Origin: JBOGZD01 sp050697155
GTDB lineage: Bacteria > Actinomycetota > Thermoleophilia > Solirubrobacterales > 70-9
Direction: 5' to 3'
NCBI GenBank assembly: GCA_050697155.1
Contig: JBOGZD010000156.1
Coordinates: 1 to 5,040 of the forward strand
DNA length: 5,040 nucleotides
Both the position numbers and the translations under genes were made by a program. How positions within the stretch are numbered: the stretch's first letter is position 1; each line of letters begins with the position of its first letter. Shown piece after piece: positions 1 through 5,040 of this stretch. The notes under the pieces were generated by a model. That model was not told where the DNA came from. It ran no database searches and was given only the letters and a program-made list of their open reading frames with translations.

Positions 1-1
1 G

Positions 2-562
2 ATCGGCGGCGCGCTCGGCGCCAAGGCGGCCGCAACCGCCGCAACCGCCGCCCTGCTCACCGCGGGCGCGGTCGAGGTGCGCCAGTTCTACTCGGACCAG
101 CCCGAGAACGCCGACCGGGTCGCCAAGGCAGCCTTCTCGAACCCGCCCGAGCGGGGCACGGGTGGGATCTCCCCCGCACACGCTCCGGCCGTCCACGAGG
201 CGCCCGCGCCACCGCCCGCCCACGCCCCGGCCGACGAAGCCGAGCCCGCCGAGGCAGCGCCGGCGCCGGTCGAGGAGGTCCCGGTCGAGACCGTTCCGCC
301 GCCGGCCGCCCCGGCGGAGTCCGAGGAGGCCGTCTCGATCCCGCCCGAGACCGGCGAGGGGTCGAGCGGCGACTTCGCCCCCGCCGGGCAGGCCCCGCTC
401 GAGGCGACCGTCTCTCCCGCCGACCAGGCCGGCTCGTCCACCCCGCCCGCCTACCAGCCGCCTCCGACCTCGAGCACACCCTCGAGCACCACCAGCCCCT
501 CCGGCCCCACCTGGCAGGGAACCGAGCGCCCCGAGCCGGGCAACCCCCCTCCCACCGGCTAG
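2..562 (+). CDS. C-terminal part of a membrane-anchored protein with a Pro/Ala/Glu-rich tail; function not recognised
   Basis: The reading frame is open from the first bases of the window to a TAG at 560-562, so the true start lies upstream; a GTG at 77 is possible but would cut off the hydrophobic segment. The visible 186 residues begin with a Gly/Ala-rich hydrophobic stretch (about residues 1-24, ending LLTAGAVEV) that looks like one transmembrane helix. A short charged linker (RQFYSDQPENADR) follows, then about 140 residues of low-complexity Pro, Ala, Glu, Ser and Thr with no recognisable fold. Such a tail is expected to be disordered, spanning the cell wall or acting as a flexible linker. 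Some actinobacterial sigma factors and anti-sigma-like proteins carry a helix plus proline-rich tail of this kind, but no catalytic or DNA-binding domain is visible here, so that identity is only a guess. It converges on the transporter gene with 13 bases between the stops. Confidence 0.65.
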   Translation: MGGALGAKAAATAATAALLTAGAVEVRQFYSDQPENADRVAKAAFSNPPERGTGGISPAHAPAVHEAPAPPPAHAPADEAEPAEAAPAPVEEVPVETVPPPAAPAESEEAVSIPPETGEGSSGDFAPAGQAPLEATVSPADQAGSSTPPAYQPPPTSSTPSSTTSPSGPTWQGTERPEPGNPPPTG

Positions 563-575
563 CCGCGCGAAGACC

Positions 576-2756
576 TCAGTCGCCCGCCTCCGCCGGGGCA
601 ACCTGCGGGTGCTCGCCGGTCTCCTCGTGCACGACTCCGACGGCCTCGGCGGTCGACGGCCACCAGGTCCGGTCCCCGAGTAGCTCGACCGCGGCCGGAA
701 CCATGATCGTGCGGACGATGAACGTGTCGAGCAGGATCCCGAGCGCGACCATGAAGCCGAGATCGAAGGTGTAGGTGACCGGCAGCGTCATCAGCACCGA
801 GAAGGTGCCGGCGAGGATGATCCCGGCGCTGGTGATCACCGGGCCGGTCGCGGCCAGCGCCCGCAGCGTTCCCTCGCGGGTGCCGTGCGTGCGCGCCTCC
901 TCGCGCACCCGGGCCATGAGGAAGATCGTGTAGTCGATCCCGAGCGCGACCAGGAAGATGAAGGCGAAGGTCGGGATCGAGGCGTCGAAGCCGGCGTCGC
1001 CGACGACGAAGCGGATGAACAGGACCGAGATCCCGAGCGTGCACAGGAAGGAGAGGATCACGCTCGCGATCAGCGCCACCGGCGCGACCAGCGCCCGCAG
1101 CAGGATCGCGAGGATGATCGCGATCACCAGCAGCGCCACCGGGACGATCAGCTTCAAATCGCTCTCGATCGCCTCGTCGAAGTCGAACTGGATCGCCGAT
1201 CCGCCGCCGACCAGCGCGCTCATGCCCGGCCCGATCTCCTCGACGCTCTCGCGGACGGCGGGGACGATGCCGAGCGCGTCCCTGGTGAAGGGGTCGCCCT
1301 CGACCACGGCCTCCACCGTCGCGCTCCGCTCGTCGGTCGAGACATTGCCGGTCGGGGTCGCCGAGGCGATCCCCTCCACTCCCGTGAGTTGCCGTGCCGT
1401 CCGCGCCAGGTCGGCATCGGTCACCGGCCCGTCGTCGCGCTCGACCAGCACCGTCATCGGCGCGAGCACGCCAGCGGGGAACGCCCGCTCCATGAGCTCG
1501 AAGCCCTCGACCGACTCGACCGACTTCTTGAAGAAGGTCGTGGTCGAGTAGTCGACCTTGTAGGCGATCAGGCCGAGGGCCCCGGCGCCGAAGGCCACCA
1601 CGGTCACCGCGAGCGCCGTCCCCGGGCGCTGGAGCACGCGGTCGCCGATCCGGCGCCAGATCCCCTGGCGCGCCGTCGAGACGTGCTCGGGGTCGTAGGC
1701 GACCGTGGCGGCGCGCGGCCAGAATCCGCGCCGGCCGAAGATCGTCAGCAGCGCCGGCAGCAGGGTCAGCCCGGCGATCATCCCGAAGGCGACCCCGATC
1801 GCCGCCACCGGGCCGAGGGTCGAGGTGAGCTGGGCGTCGGCGAGCGTCAGCGTGAGCATCGCCAACGAGACCGTGAGCCCGCTGGCGAGAATCGTCGGGC
1901 CGGTTCGCGCAACGGCCCGCTGCATCGCCTCGTGTCTGTTCTCGATCCGCTGCAGCTCCTCGCGGTAACGGGAAACCAGCAGCAGGCAGTAGTCGGTGGT
2001 GATCCCGAACATGAGCACGATCAGGATCGTGGTCCCGTTCGAGGAGACCGTCGCCCCCGACTTCGCGTACAGGTAGACGAACGCGGTGGCGACGCTGTAG
2101 GCGAAGAAGACGACGACCAGCGGCGTGAGCGCTATCAGCACCGAGCGATAGATCGCCCCGAGCAGGACGAGCACGAGCATGGCCGTGGCGAGGAGCAGCC
2201 GCAGGTCGAGGTCGCCGAAGACCTCCTCGGAGTCGACCGAGAAGCCGAGGTCGCCGCTGAGCAGGATCCGCATCCCGCCGGCCTCGTCGCCGGTCAGGTC
2301 GCGGACGTCCTTGCCCCAATCGGCCTGCTCCTCGAAGTTGGTCGGCACGGTGAGCACCGTGTAGGCGAGGTCGCCGTCGGGAGCGACGAGCTGCGGCGGC
2401 GATTCGAGCGCGAACGGCACCGACGGCGGGCGGGTGAGGGGCAGCTCGGACTCCGGCAGCTCCTCGAGTCCCCGCGCGTCGGCGGCGATCTTCTGGCGGT
2501 CGGCGGAGGTCAGCCCGCCGTCGCGCTGGTAGATGACCAGCCCCTGGGTCGTCTCGCCGCTGGCGAAGTCGTCGTCGAGCATCTCGACCACGTCGGTGGA
2601 CTCGGCGCTCGCTGGCAGGAACGAGGTGGTGTCGTCGCGGGTCTCGTCGCCGAGCTTCGAGCCCAGCGGCTGGAGCGCGGCGAAGGCGACGATCCAGAGG
2701 CCGAGGACGACCCACTTGGTGCGCCCCCCTGCGACGAATGATGCGAGCGCGCTCAA
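576..2756 (-). CDS. MMPL/RND-family membrane transporter
   Basis: A 726-residue inner-membrane transporter of the MMPL branch of the RND superfamily, probably a proton-driven exporter of lipids or other hydrophobic compounds; the substrate cannot be read from sequence. It has the two-half RND layout: TM1 (about 14-32), first extracytoplasmic domain (35-182), TM2-TM6 (186-341), cytoplasmic linker, TM7 (379-398), second extracytoplasmic domain (400-532), TM8-TM12 (534-693). TM4 carries GITTDYCLLL (D255-Y256), followed by SRYRE. TM10 carries GIDYTIFLMAR (D608-Y609). These are the paired Asp-Tyr residues that form the proton relay in MmpL3, so both relay sites are kept. ASGLTVS (291-297), a GILLDTF motif near 673 and the closing GDRTWWP (694-700) are also typical. 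The start is TTG: the kinase stop is in the same frame five codons upstream, and the next possible start (CTG, codon 31) would remove TM1. Last gene of the operon; translation probably depends on coupling, because no good Shine-Dalgarno is seen. Confidence 0.95.
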   Translation of the reverse strand: MSALASFVAGGRTKWVVLGLWIVAFAALQPLGSKLGDETRDDTTSFLPASAESTDVVEMLDDDFASGETTQGLVIYQRDGGLTSADRQKIAADARGLEELPESELPLTRPPSVPFALESPPQLVAPDGDLAYTVLTVPTNFEEQADWGKDVRDLTGDEAGGMRILLSGDLGFSVDSEEVFGDLDLRLLLATAMLVLVLLGAIYRSVLIALTPLVVVFFAYSVATAFVYLYAKSGATVSSNGTTILIVLMFGITTDYCLLLVSRYREELQRIENRHEAMQRAVARTGPTILASGLTVSLAMLTLTLADAQLTSTLGPVAAIGVAFGMIAGLTLLPALLTIFGRRGFWPRAATVAYDPEHVSTARQGIWRRIGDRVLQRPGTALAVTVVAFGAGALGLIAYKVDYSTTTFFKKSVESVEGFELMERAFPAGVLAPMTVLVERDDGPVTDADLARTARQLTGVEGIASATPTGNVSTDERSATVEAVVEGDPFTRDALGIVPAVRESVEEIGPGMSALVGGGSAIQFDFDEAIESDLKLIVPVALLVIAIILAILLRALVAPVALIASVILSFLCTLGISVLFIRFVVGDAGFDASIPTFAFIFLVALGIDYTIFLMARVREEARTHGTREGTLRALAATGPVITSAGIILAGTFSVLMTLPVTYTFDLGFMVALGILLDTFIVRTIMVPAAVELLGDRTWWPSTAEAVGVVHEETGEHPQVAPAEAGD

Positions 2757-2768
2757 GGAGCGCCGAGG

Positions 2769-3482
2769 TTATCCGCCGGGCACCCGGACCAGCGCGCGCG
2801 TCCCGCCGTCGGAGCTCGACAGGTCGAGTCGCCCGCCGGCGGACCGCACTCGCTGCTCGAGGGAGGCGAGGCCGATGTGGCCGGCGGCGAGCGCCTCGTC
2901 GCGGCGGCCGGGGGGAATCCCGCGGCCGTCGTCGGCGACCTCGAGCTCGACCGCGCCGTCGACCCGCCGCACCGCGACCGAGACCCGAGCGGCGCCTGAG
3001 TGGCGGGCGGCGTTGGTGAGCAGCTCGCGGGCGGCGGTGAGGACCAGCTCGTCGGCATGGTCGAGCGCCTCCGGGTCGCACGCGACGCTGACCTCGAACC
3101 CGCCCTGTCGCTCCGCCAGGCGGGCGACGGCGCCGAGCGCCTGCTCGAGCCCGCCCCGCTCGAGGGTGACCGGGTGCAGCGCCATCAGCGCCTCGCGCAG
3201 GCGCTCGATCGCGGCCTCGACCACCTCGTGGGCGCGGGTCACCTGGGCGCGGCCCGGGGCCGCCTCGATCAGCTCCTGGTGCGCGGCGAGCAGGCTCTGC
3301 AGCGCGTCGTCGTGGATCAGCTGGGCGATCCGGCGCCGCCCCTCGTCCTCGGTAGAGATCACCTGCGAGGTGAGCCGCCGGCAGGCCTCGAGCTCTGAGC
3401 GCAGGCGCTCGTTCTCGGCGCGAAGCGCATCAATGCCGGCGGAATGCTCGGCTTGGCCTCCGCTTCCGCCCGGTCTCGTCAC
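2769..3482 (-). CDS. Soluble sensor-less histidine kinase of the NarL-partner (HisKA_3) type
   Basis: A 237-residue two-component histidine kinase expected to autophosphorylate on His57 and pass the phosphate to the regulator encoded just upstream. Residues 15-38 form a short coiled coil (DALRAENERLRSELEA). The H-box RRRIAQLIHDDALQSL (50-64) has His57 followed by Asp, as in HisKA_3 dimerisation domains. The HATPase domain covers about 143-237: N-box ELLTNAARHS with E153 and N157, G1 box DDGRGIP (184-190), and a second glycine box GHIGLASLEQRV (201-212). All catalytic motifs look intact. Unusually, there is no membrane helix and no PAS, GAF or HAMP domain, and the protein is much shorter than typical sensor kinases (350-600 residues). 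It therefore acts in the cytoplasm and must get its signal from a partner or an internal ligand. The GTG start overlaps the regulator's TGA (GTGA), which indicates translational coupling. Confidence 0.93.
   Translation of the reverse strand: MTRPGGSGGQAEHSAGIDALRAENERLRSELEACRRLTSQVISTEDEGRRRIAQLIHDDALQSLLAAHQELIEAAPGRAQVTRAHEVVEAAIERLREALMALHPVTLERGGLEQALGAVARLAERQGGFEVSVACDPEALDHADELVLTAARELLTNAARHSGAARVSVAVRRVDGAVELEVADDGRGIPPGRRDEALAAGHIGLASLEQRVRSAGGRLDLSSSDGGTRALVRVPGG
3479..3482 (-). promoter_or_regulatory. GTGA stop/start overlap coupling regulator and kinase
   Basis: The kinase's GTG start (3482-3480) shares bases with the regulator's TGA stop (3481-3479). The bases before the GTG (CTGCTGGA) have no properly spaced Shine-Dalgarno, so the kinase is probably translated by ribosomes that terminate and re-initiate. 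That would keep the two partners in a fixed ratio. Confidence 0.7.
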
Positions 3483-4120
3483 TCCAGCAGGCCGCGGCGC
3501 ATCGCCTCGGCGACCGCGGCCGCGCGGTCGGATACCCCGAGCTTCTCGTAGAGCGTGTGCAGGTGGCTCTTCACCGTGGTCGTGCCGATCTGGATCTGCT
3601 TGCCGATCTCGGGCGCCGAGAGCCCCTCTGCGATCAGCCGCAGCACCTGCTGCTCGCGCTCGGAGAGCCGCGGCGGGCCACCGCCCCGCTCGCGGTCCCG
3701 GATCTCGCTTGCGAGCCCGGCCTGCACCTCGGGCGCCAGCGCGGTGCCGCCGCGGGCGATCGTCGTGATCGCCTCGCAGACCTCCTGGCGCGAGGACTCC
3801 TTCGAGAGGTAGCCCTTGGCGCCGGCGGCCACGGTGCGATAGGCGAGCTCGGGCTCCATGAACGCGGACAGGAACAGGACCTCGGTCTCGACCCCGTCGC
3901 GGCGCAGCGCGCTCAGCACCTGGGTCCCGTCGAGACCGGGCATGCGGATGTCGAGCACCGCAACCGCCGGGCCGAGGCGCTTGATCTCGTCGAGCGCCTG
4001 TCGCCCGTCGGCGGCCTCGCCGACCAGCTCCAGATCGGGGCGCTCCTTGACCGCGCGCACGATGCCCTCGCGGTAGATCGGGTGGTCGTCGGCCACCAGG
4101 ACGCTGACGCGCTCGCTCAC
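3479..4120 (-). CDS. NarL/LuxR-family DNA-binding response regulator
   Basis: A 213-residue response regulator with a receiver domain (1-120) and a LuxR-type helix-turn-helix (about 150-213). The receiver has the acidic pocket D11-D12, phospho-acceptor D57 in VLDIRMPG, switch residue S85 in LFLSAF, and K107 in YLSKES. The output domain reads LSEREQQVLRLIAEGLS, then EIGKQIQIGTTTVKSHL and YEKLGVSDRAAAV, the standard four-helix GerE/LuxR fold with KSHLHTLYEKL as recognition-helix region. Length and domain order are normal for the NarL/LiaR group, which pairs with HisKA_3 kinases such as its neighbour. It should bind DNA as a dimer when phosphorylated; the inverted repeats upstream are candidate sites, including autoregulation. 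The start is GTG at 4120-4118, giving the usual N-terminus (SERVSVLVADDHP). No Shine-Dalgarno precedes it. Confidence 0.95.
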   Translation of the reverse strand: MSERVSVLVADDHPIYREGIVRAVKERPDLELVGEAADGRQALDEIKRLGPAVAVLDIRMPGLDGTQVLSALRRDGVETEVLFLSAFMEPELAYRTVAAGAKGYLSKESSRQEVCEAITTIARGGTALAPEVQAGLASEIRDRERGGGPPRLSEREQQVLRLIAEGLSAPEIGKQIQIGTTTVKSHLHTLYEKLGVSDRAAAVAEAMRRGLLE

Positions 4121-4127
4121 GCTGCCG

Positions 4128-4133
4128 AGTCTA
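4128..4133 (-). promoter_or_regulatory. Candidate -10 element for a leaderless regulator mRNA
   Basis: TAGACT on the minus strand (4133-4128) fits the TANNNT -10 pattern and ends 7 bases before the regulator's GTG. That spacing would put the transcription start at or next to the start codon, in line with the missing Shine-Dalgarno. No -35-like hexamer is seen 16-18 bases upstream. It is an alternative to, or an addition to, the TTGACA promoter further upstream. Confidence 0.25.
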
Positions 4134-4180
4134 GGTGGTGGTGAAGCGGGCGCCCCGGCGGTGCTGGGTCTAGTGAGATA

Positions 4181-4249
4181 GGCCCTACACCCAGGGTCTC
4201 AGCCCGAAGCCCTCCGTGGCCCCGGGCTGAGACGACTGGGTACGGGACC
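4181..4249. repeat. Long imperfect hairpin with a perfect 11-bp inner stem
   Basis: GTCTCAGCCCG at 4196-4206 is exactly complementary to CGGGCTGAGAC at 4223-4233 across a 16-base loop. Outside a 1x2 internal loop the pairing continues with ACCCAG (4189-4194) against CTGGGT (4236-4241), then CCC (4183-4185) with GGG (4244-4246) and GG (4181-4182) with CC (4248-4249). That is about 22 base pairs with small internal loops. It may be a factor-independent or bidirectional terminator for the R2lox-like gene (no U-tract follows on the minus strand), a leader RNA structure, or a protein-binding operator. Confidence 0.6.
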
Positions 4250-4264
4250 GGGCGCCCGTGTCAA
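4237..4264 (-). promoter_or_regulatory. Candidate promoter of the regulator-kinase-MMPL operon
   Basis: On the minus strand a perfect TTGACA (4264-4259) is followed after 16 bases by TACCCA (4242-4237). The -35 is perfect, but the -10 matches only the TA of TATAAT, so this is tentative. The start point would fall near 4230, leaving a leader of about 110 bases before the regulator's GTG. The -35 sits inside the loop of the inverted repeat 4248-4273, which suggests control of this promoter. Confidence 0.35.
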
Positions 4265-4273
4265 AGCGCCCGG
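4248..4273. repeat. 8-bp all-GC inverted repeat around a minus-strand -35 hexamer
   Basis: CCGGGCGC (4248-4255) and GCGCCCGG (4266-4273) are perfect inverted copies separated by 10 bases. The spacer contains TGTCAA (4259-4264), which is TTGACA on the minus strand. The layout looks like a dyad operator over the -35 of the operon promoter. As RNA it would be a very stable hairpin, so a terminator stem is the alternative. Confidence 0.5.
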
Positions 4274-4488
4274 AACGCCGCCAAGAGCTGTGTGAACCTC
4301 GCGCACCAACCGCTGGGCATCCTGGCCACATCGCGAATCGAATGCGAGTCTGGGATTGACATCACTATCTCTCCCATGTGAGGTCCCCTGCGGCTCTCAC
4401 GGCGTGGGGGTTAGGGGGACACACAGGATGCGAAACGAACCGCGTGCGCGTATGGGCCGTTCGGGCGGTTGTGAGGATGAATCGCGCC

Positions 4489-4502
4489 CCTCCGATCGGA
4501 GG
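4489..4502 (-). terminator. 14-bp palindrome just after the R2lox-like gene; possible weak terminator
   Basis: CCTCCGATCGGAGG is a perfect 14-bp palindrome starting 17 bases past the TGA of the R2lox-like gene. As RNA it gives a 5-bp stem with a GAUC loop. No run of U follows on the minus strand, so it would be at best a weak or Rho-assisted terminator. It could equally be a dyad protein-binding site. Confidence 0.3.
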
Positions 4503-4519
4503 AGCACCCGCTCATTCGA

Positions 4520-5040
4520 TCAGCCGAGCCCGATCACCTTCAGCCGCCGCGAGAGGCACTGGGCGGCGAAGGCGTGGGTCTCCTCCTTGGTCGCGCCCAG
4601 CAGCTCGATGTCGCCGTCCTCGGCCCAGGGCGGGTCGAGCACCTTCTCGGCAACCGGCAGCGACTCGGCGATCGTGCGCTGCATCGCATCGCGGTGGCTG
4701 GGCTCGGCGGCGGCCATCTCGGTCAGGAAGCGGGCGCCGAAGGCCACGTGGCGGTGCTCGTCGCGGGCGACGTTGCCGAAGCCCTCGACGAAGCCCGGCA
4801 GCGTCCCGACCTCCTCGTTGTAGCCGATGATGAAGTGCTGGCCGGTGAGCGCCAGCATGCCCTCGATCACCATGTGGTAGAGCGTGATCGCCTCGACCAG
4901 GCACTCGGTGTCCTCGGGCTCGCGGGCGAGCCGGTCGACCTTGCTGCGAAGCTGGCCGTCGAAGAGCTCGTCGAAGGCCGGGTTCAGGTGCTCCTCGTTG
5001 GCACGCAGGCGCTCGGCGAGGCCCTCGGTGCCCTCGAGGA
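4520..5040 (-). CDS. R2-like di-iron/Mn-Fe oxidase (R2lox-like), C-terminal part
   Basis: The frame is open to the right edge, so the N-terminal half is missing; 173 complete codons are visible (from 5038 down), ending RRLKVIGLG. The helix LYHMVIEGMLALTGQHF holds a metal-ligand Glu (codon 4864-4862). NVARDEHRHVAFGARF holds the ExxH pair, Glu (4759-4757) and His (4750-4748). This is the second metal-binding half of the ferritin-like RNR R2 superfamily. Spacing is Y, +5 E, +35 E, +3 H, the same as Y162/E167/E202/H205 of mycobacterial R2lox, where the Tyr forms an ether cross-link to a Val. The first ligands (E68, E101, H104 equivalents) should lie just beyond the window edge. The end lacks an obvious R2-type tail for binding the R1 subunit, so a true ribonucleotide reductase beta subunit, the likely automatic annotation, is less favoured. 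R2lox proteins are oxidases of uncertain substrate. It reads in the same direction as the operon downstream, 399 bases away. Confidence 0.75.
   Translation of the reverse strand, partial: LEGTEGLAERLRANEEHLNPAFDELFDGQLRSKVDRLAREPEDTECLVEAITLYHMVIEGMLALTGQHFIIGYNEEVGTLPGFVEGFGNVARDEHRHVAFGARFLTEMAAAEPSHRDAMQRTIAESLPVAEKVLDPPWAEDGDIELLGATKEETHAFAAQCLSRRLKVIGLG

Larger units (their letters stand above)
4121..4519. other. 399-base intergenic region, structured, no gene
   Basis: No convincing coding region lies here. The open frames on the plus strand that cross it run antisense through the conserved R2lox-like gene and have no recognisable protein. The region is visibly less GC-saturated than the genes and contains several inverted repeats (4164-4194, 4181-4249, 4248-4273, 4489-4502), two opposed TTGACA hexamers (minus 4264-4259, plus 4356-4361), and a tandem CGAAT pair at 4334-4343. 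Since both flanking genes read leftwards, it must hold the 3' end of the R2lox-like transcript (unless the transcript reads through) and most likely the promoter of the regulator-kinase-transporter operon. No tRNA T-loop or known riboswitch core was seen. Confidence 0.75.

Noticed and set aside
556..565. 10-bp palindrome CGGCTAGCCG centred on the TAG stop of the leftmost gene
   Set aside because: With no loop it forms only a 3-bp stem, and no U-run follows on either strand; too weak to call a terminator between the convergent genes.
885..2741. 618-codon plus-strand open frame opposite the transporter
   Set aside because: Its composition (His, Arg, Asp, Glu, Gln runs) is typical of an antisense shadow of a hydrophobic high-GC gene, with no domain visible.
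559..3081. Very long minus-strand open frame (840 codons) overlapping the transporter and kinase
   Set aside because: It is an Arg/Gly/Ala/Pro-rich shadow frame of high-GC coding DNA, with no motifs; the frame at 576-2756 carries the full MMPL signature.
2533..3768. 411-codon plus-strand open frame across the transporter, kinase and regulator genes
   Set aside because: It runs antisense to three well-recognised genes, is Ser/Arg/Ala-rich and has no motifs.
4147..4257. Direct repeat CGGGCGCCC at 4147-4155 and 4249-4257
   Set aside because: A 9-bp all-GC match is expected by chance in DNA of this composition and no further copies or regular spacing were seen.
4121..4519. Possible tRNA, SRP RNA or 6C-type ncRNA in the intergenic region
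   Set aside because: No tRNA T-loop consensus, no SRP GNAR-type loop and no C-runs of six in hairpin loops could be found; the structure stays unassigned.
4356..4823. Plus-strand frame with an internal ATG at 4428 preceded by ACACAGG
   Set aside because: Most of it is antisense to the conserved metal-binding region of the R2lox-like gene and it shows no recognisable protein features.

Overview
The window is very GC-rich, with third codon positions almost all G or C, GTG and TTG starts, and weak Shine-Dalgarno sequences. This fits a high-GC actinobacterium. The alanine-rich membrane helix followed by a Pro/Ala/Glu tail on the leftmost protein, and the overall gene style, remind me of Thermoleophilia/Solirubrobacterales, but that placement is inference only.

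Layout: (1) 2-562 (+) is the C-terminal end of a protein that begins before the window. It has one apparent membrane helix and then a long disordered Pro/Ala/Glu/Ser-rich tail. (2) It converges, with only 13 bases between stops, on a three-gene unit read leftwards on the minus strand: a NarL/LuxR-family response regulator (4120-3479), a small soluble histidine kinase (3482-2769) and an MMPL/RND-family transporter (2756-576). Regulator and kinase overlap by 4 bases (GTGA). Kinase and transporter are 12 bases apart. The three are almost certainly one operon. (3) 4121-4519 is a roughly 400-base non-coding region rich in inverted repeats. It includes a long imperfect hairpin and an 8-bp GC inverted repeat that brackets a perfect minus-strand TTGACA. 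It probably holds both the end of the upstream gene's transcript and the operon promoter. (4) 5040-4520 (-) is the C-terminal half of a ferritin-like di-iron protein. Its residue spacing (Y, E five residues later, E 35 later, H three after that) matches R2-like ligand-binding oxidase (R2lox) rather than a canonical ribonucleotide reductase R2.

How they work together: the kinase would phosphorylate the regulator's Asp57, and the regulator probably controls its own operon and hence the transporter. The kinase has no membrane or sensor domain, so the input is unknown. The transporter or another membrane protein could supply it, but that is inference. I see no link in function between the R2lox-like gene and the operon beyond same-strand adjacency. 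There is no CRISPR array, rRNA, tRNA or transposase. The main open points are the structured intergenic region, the sensor-less kinase tied to an MMPL pump, and the R2lox-like protein.
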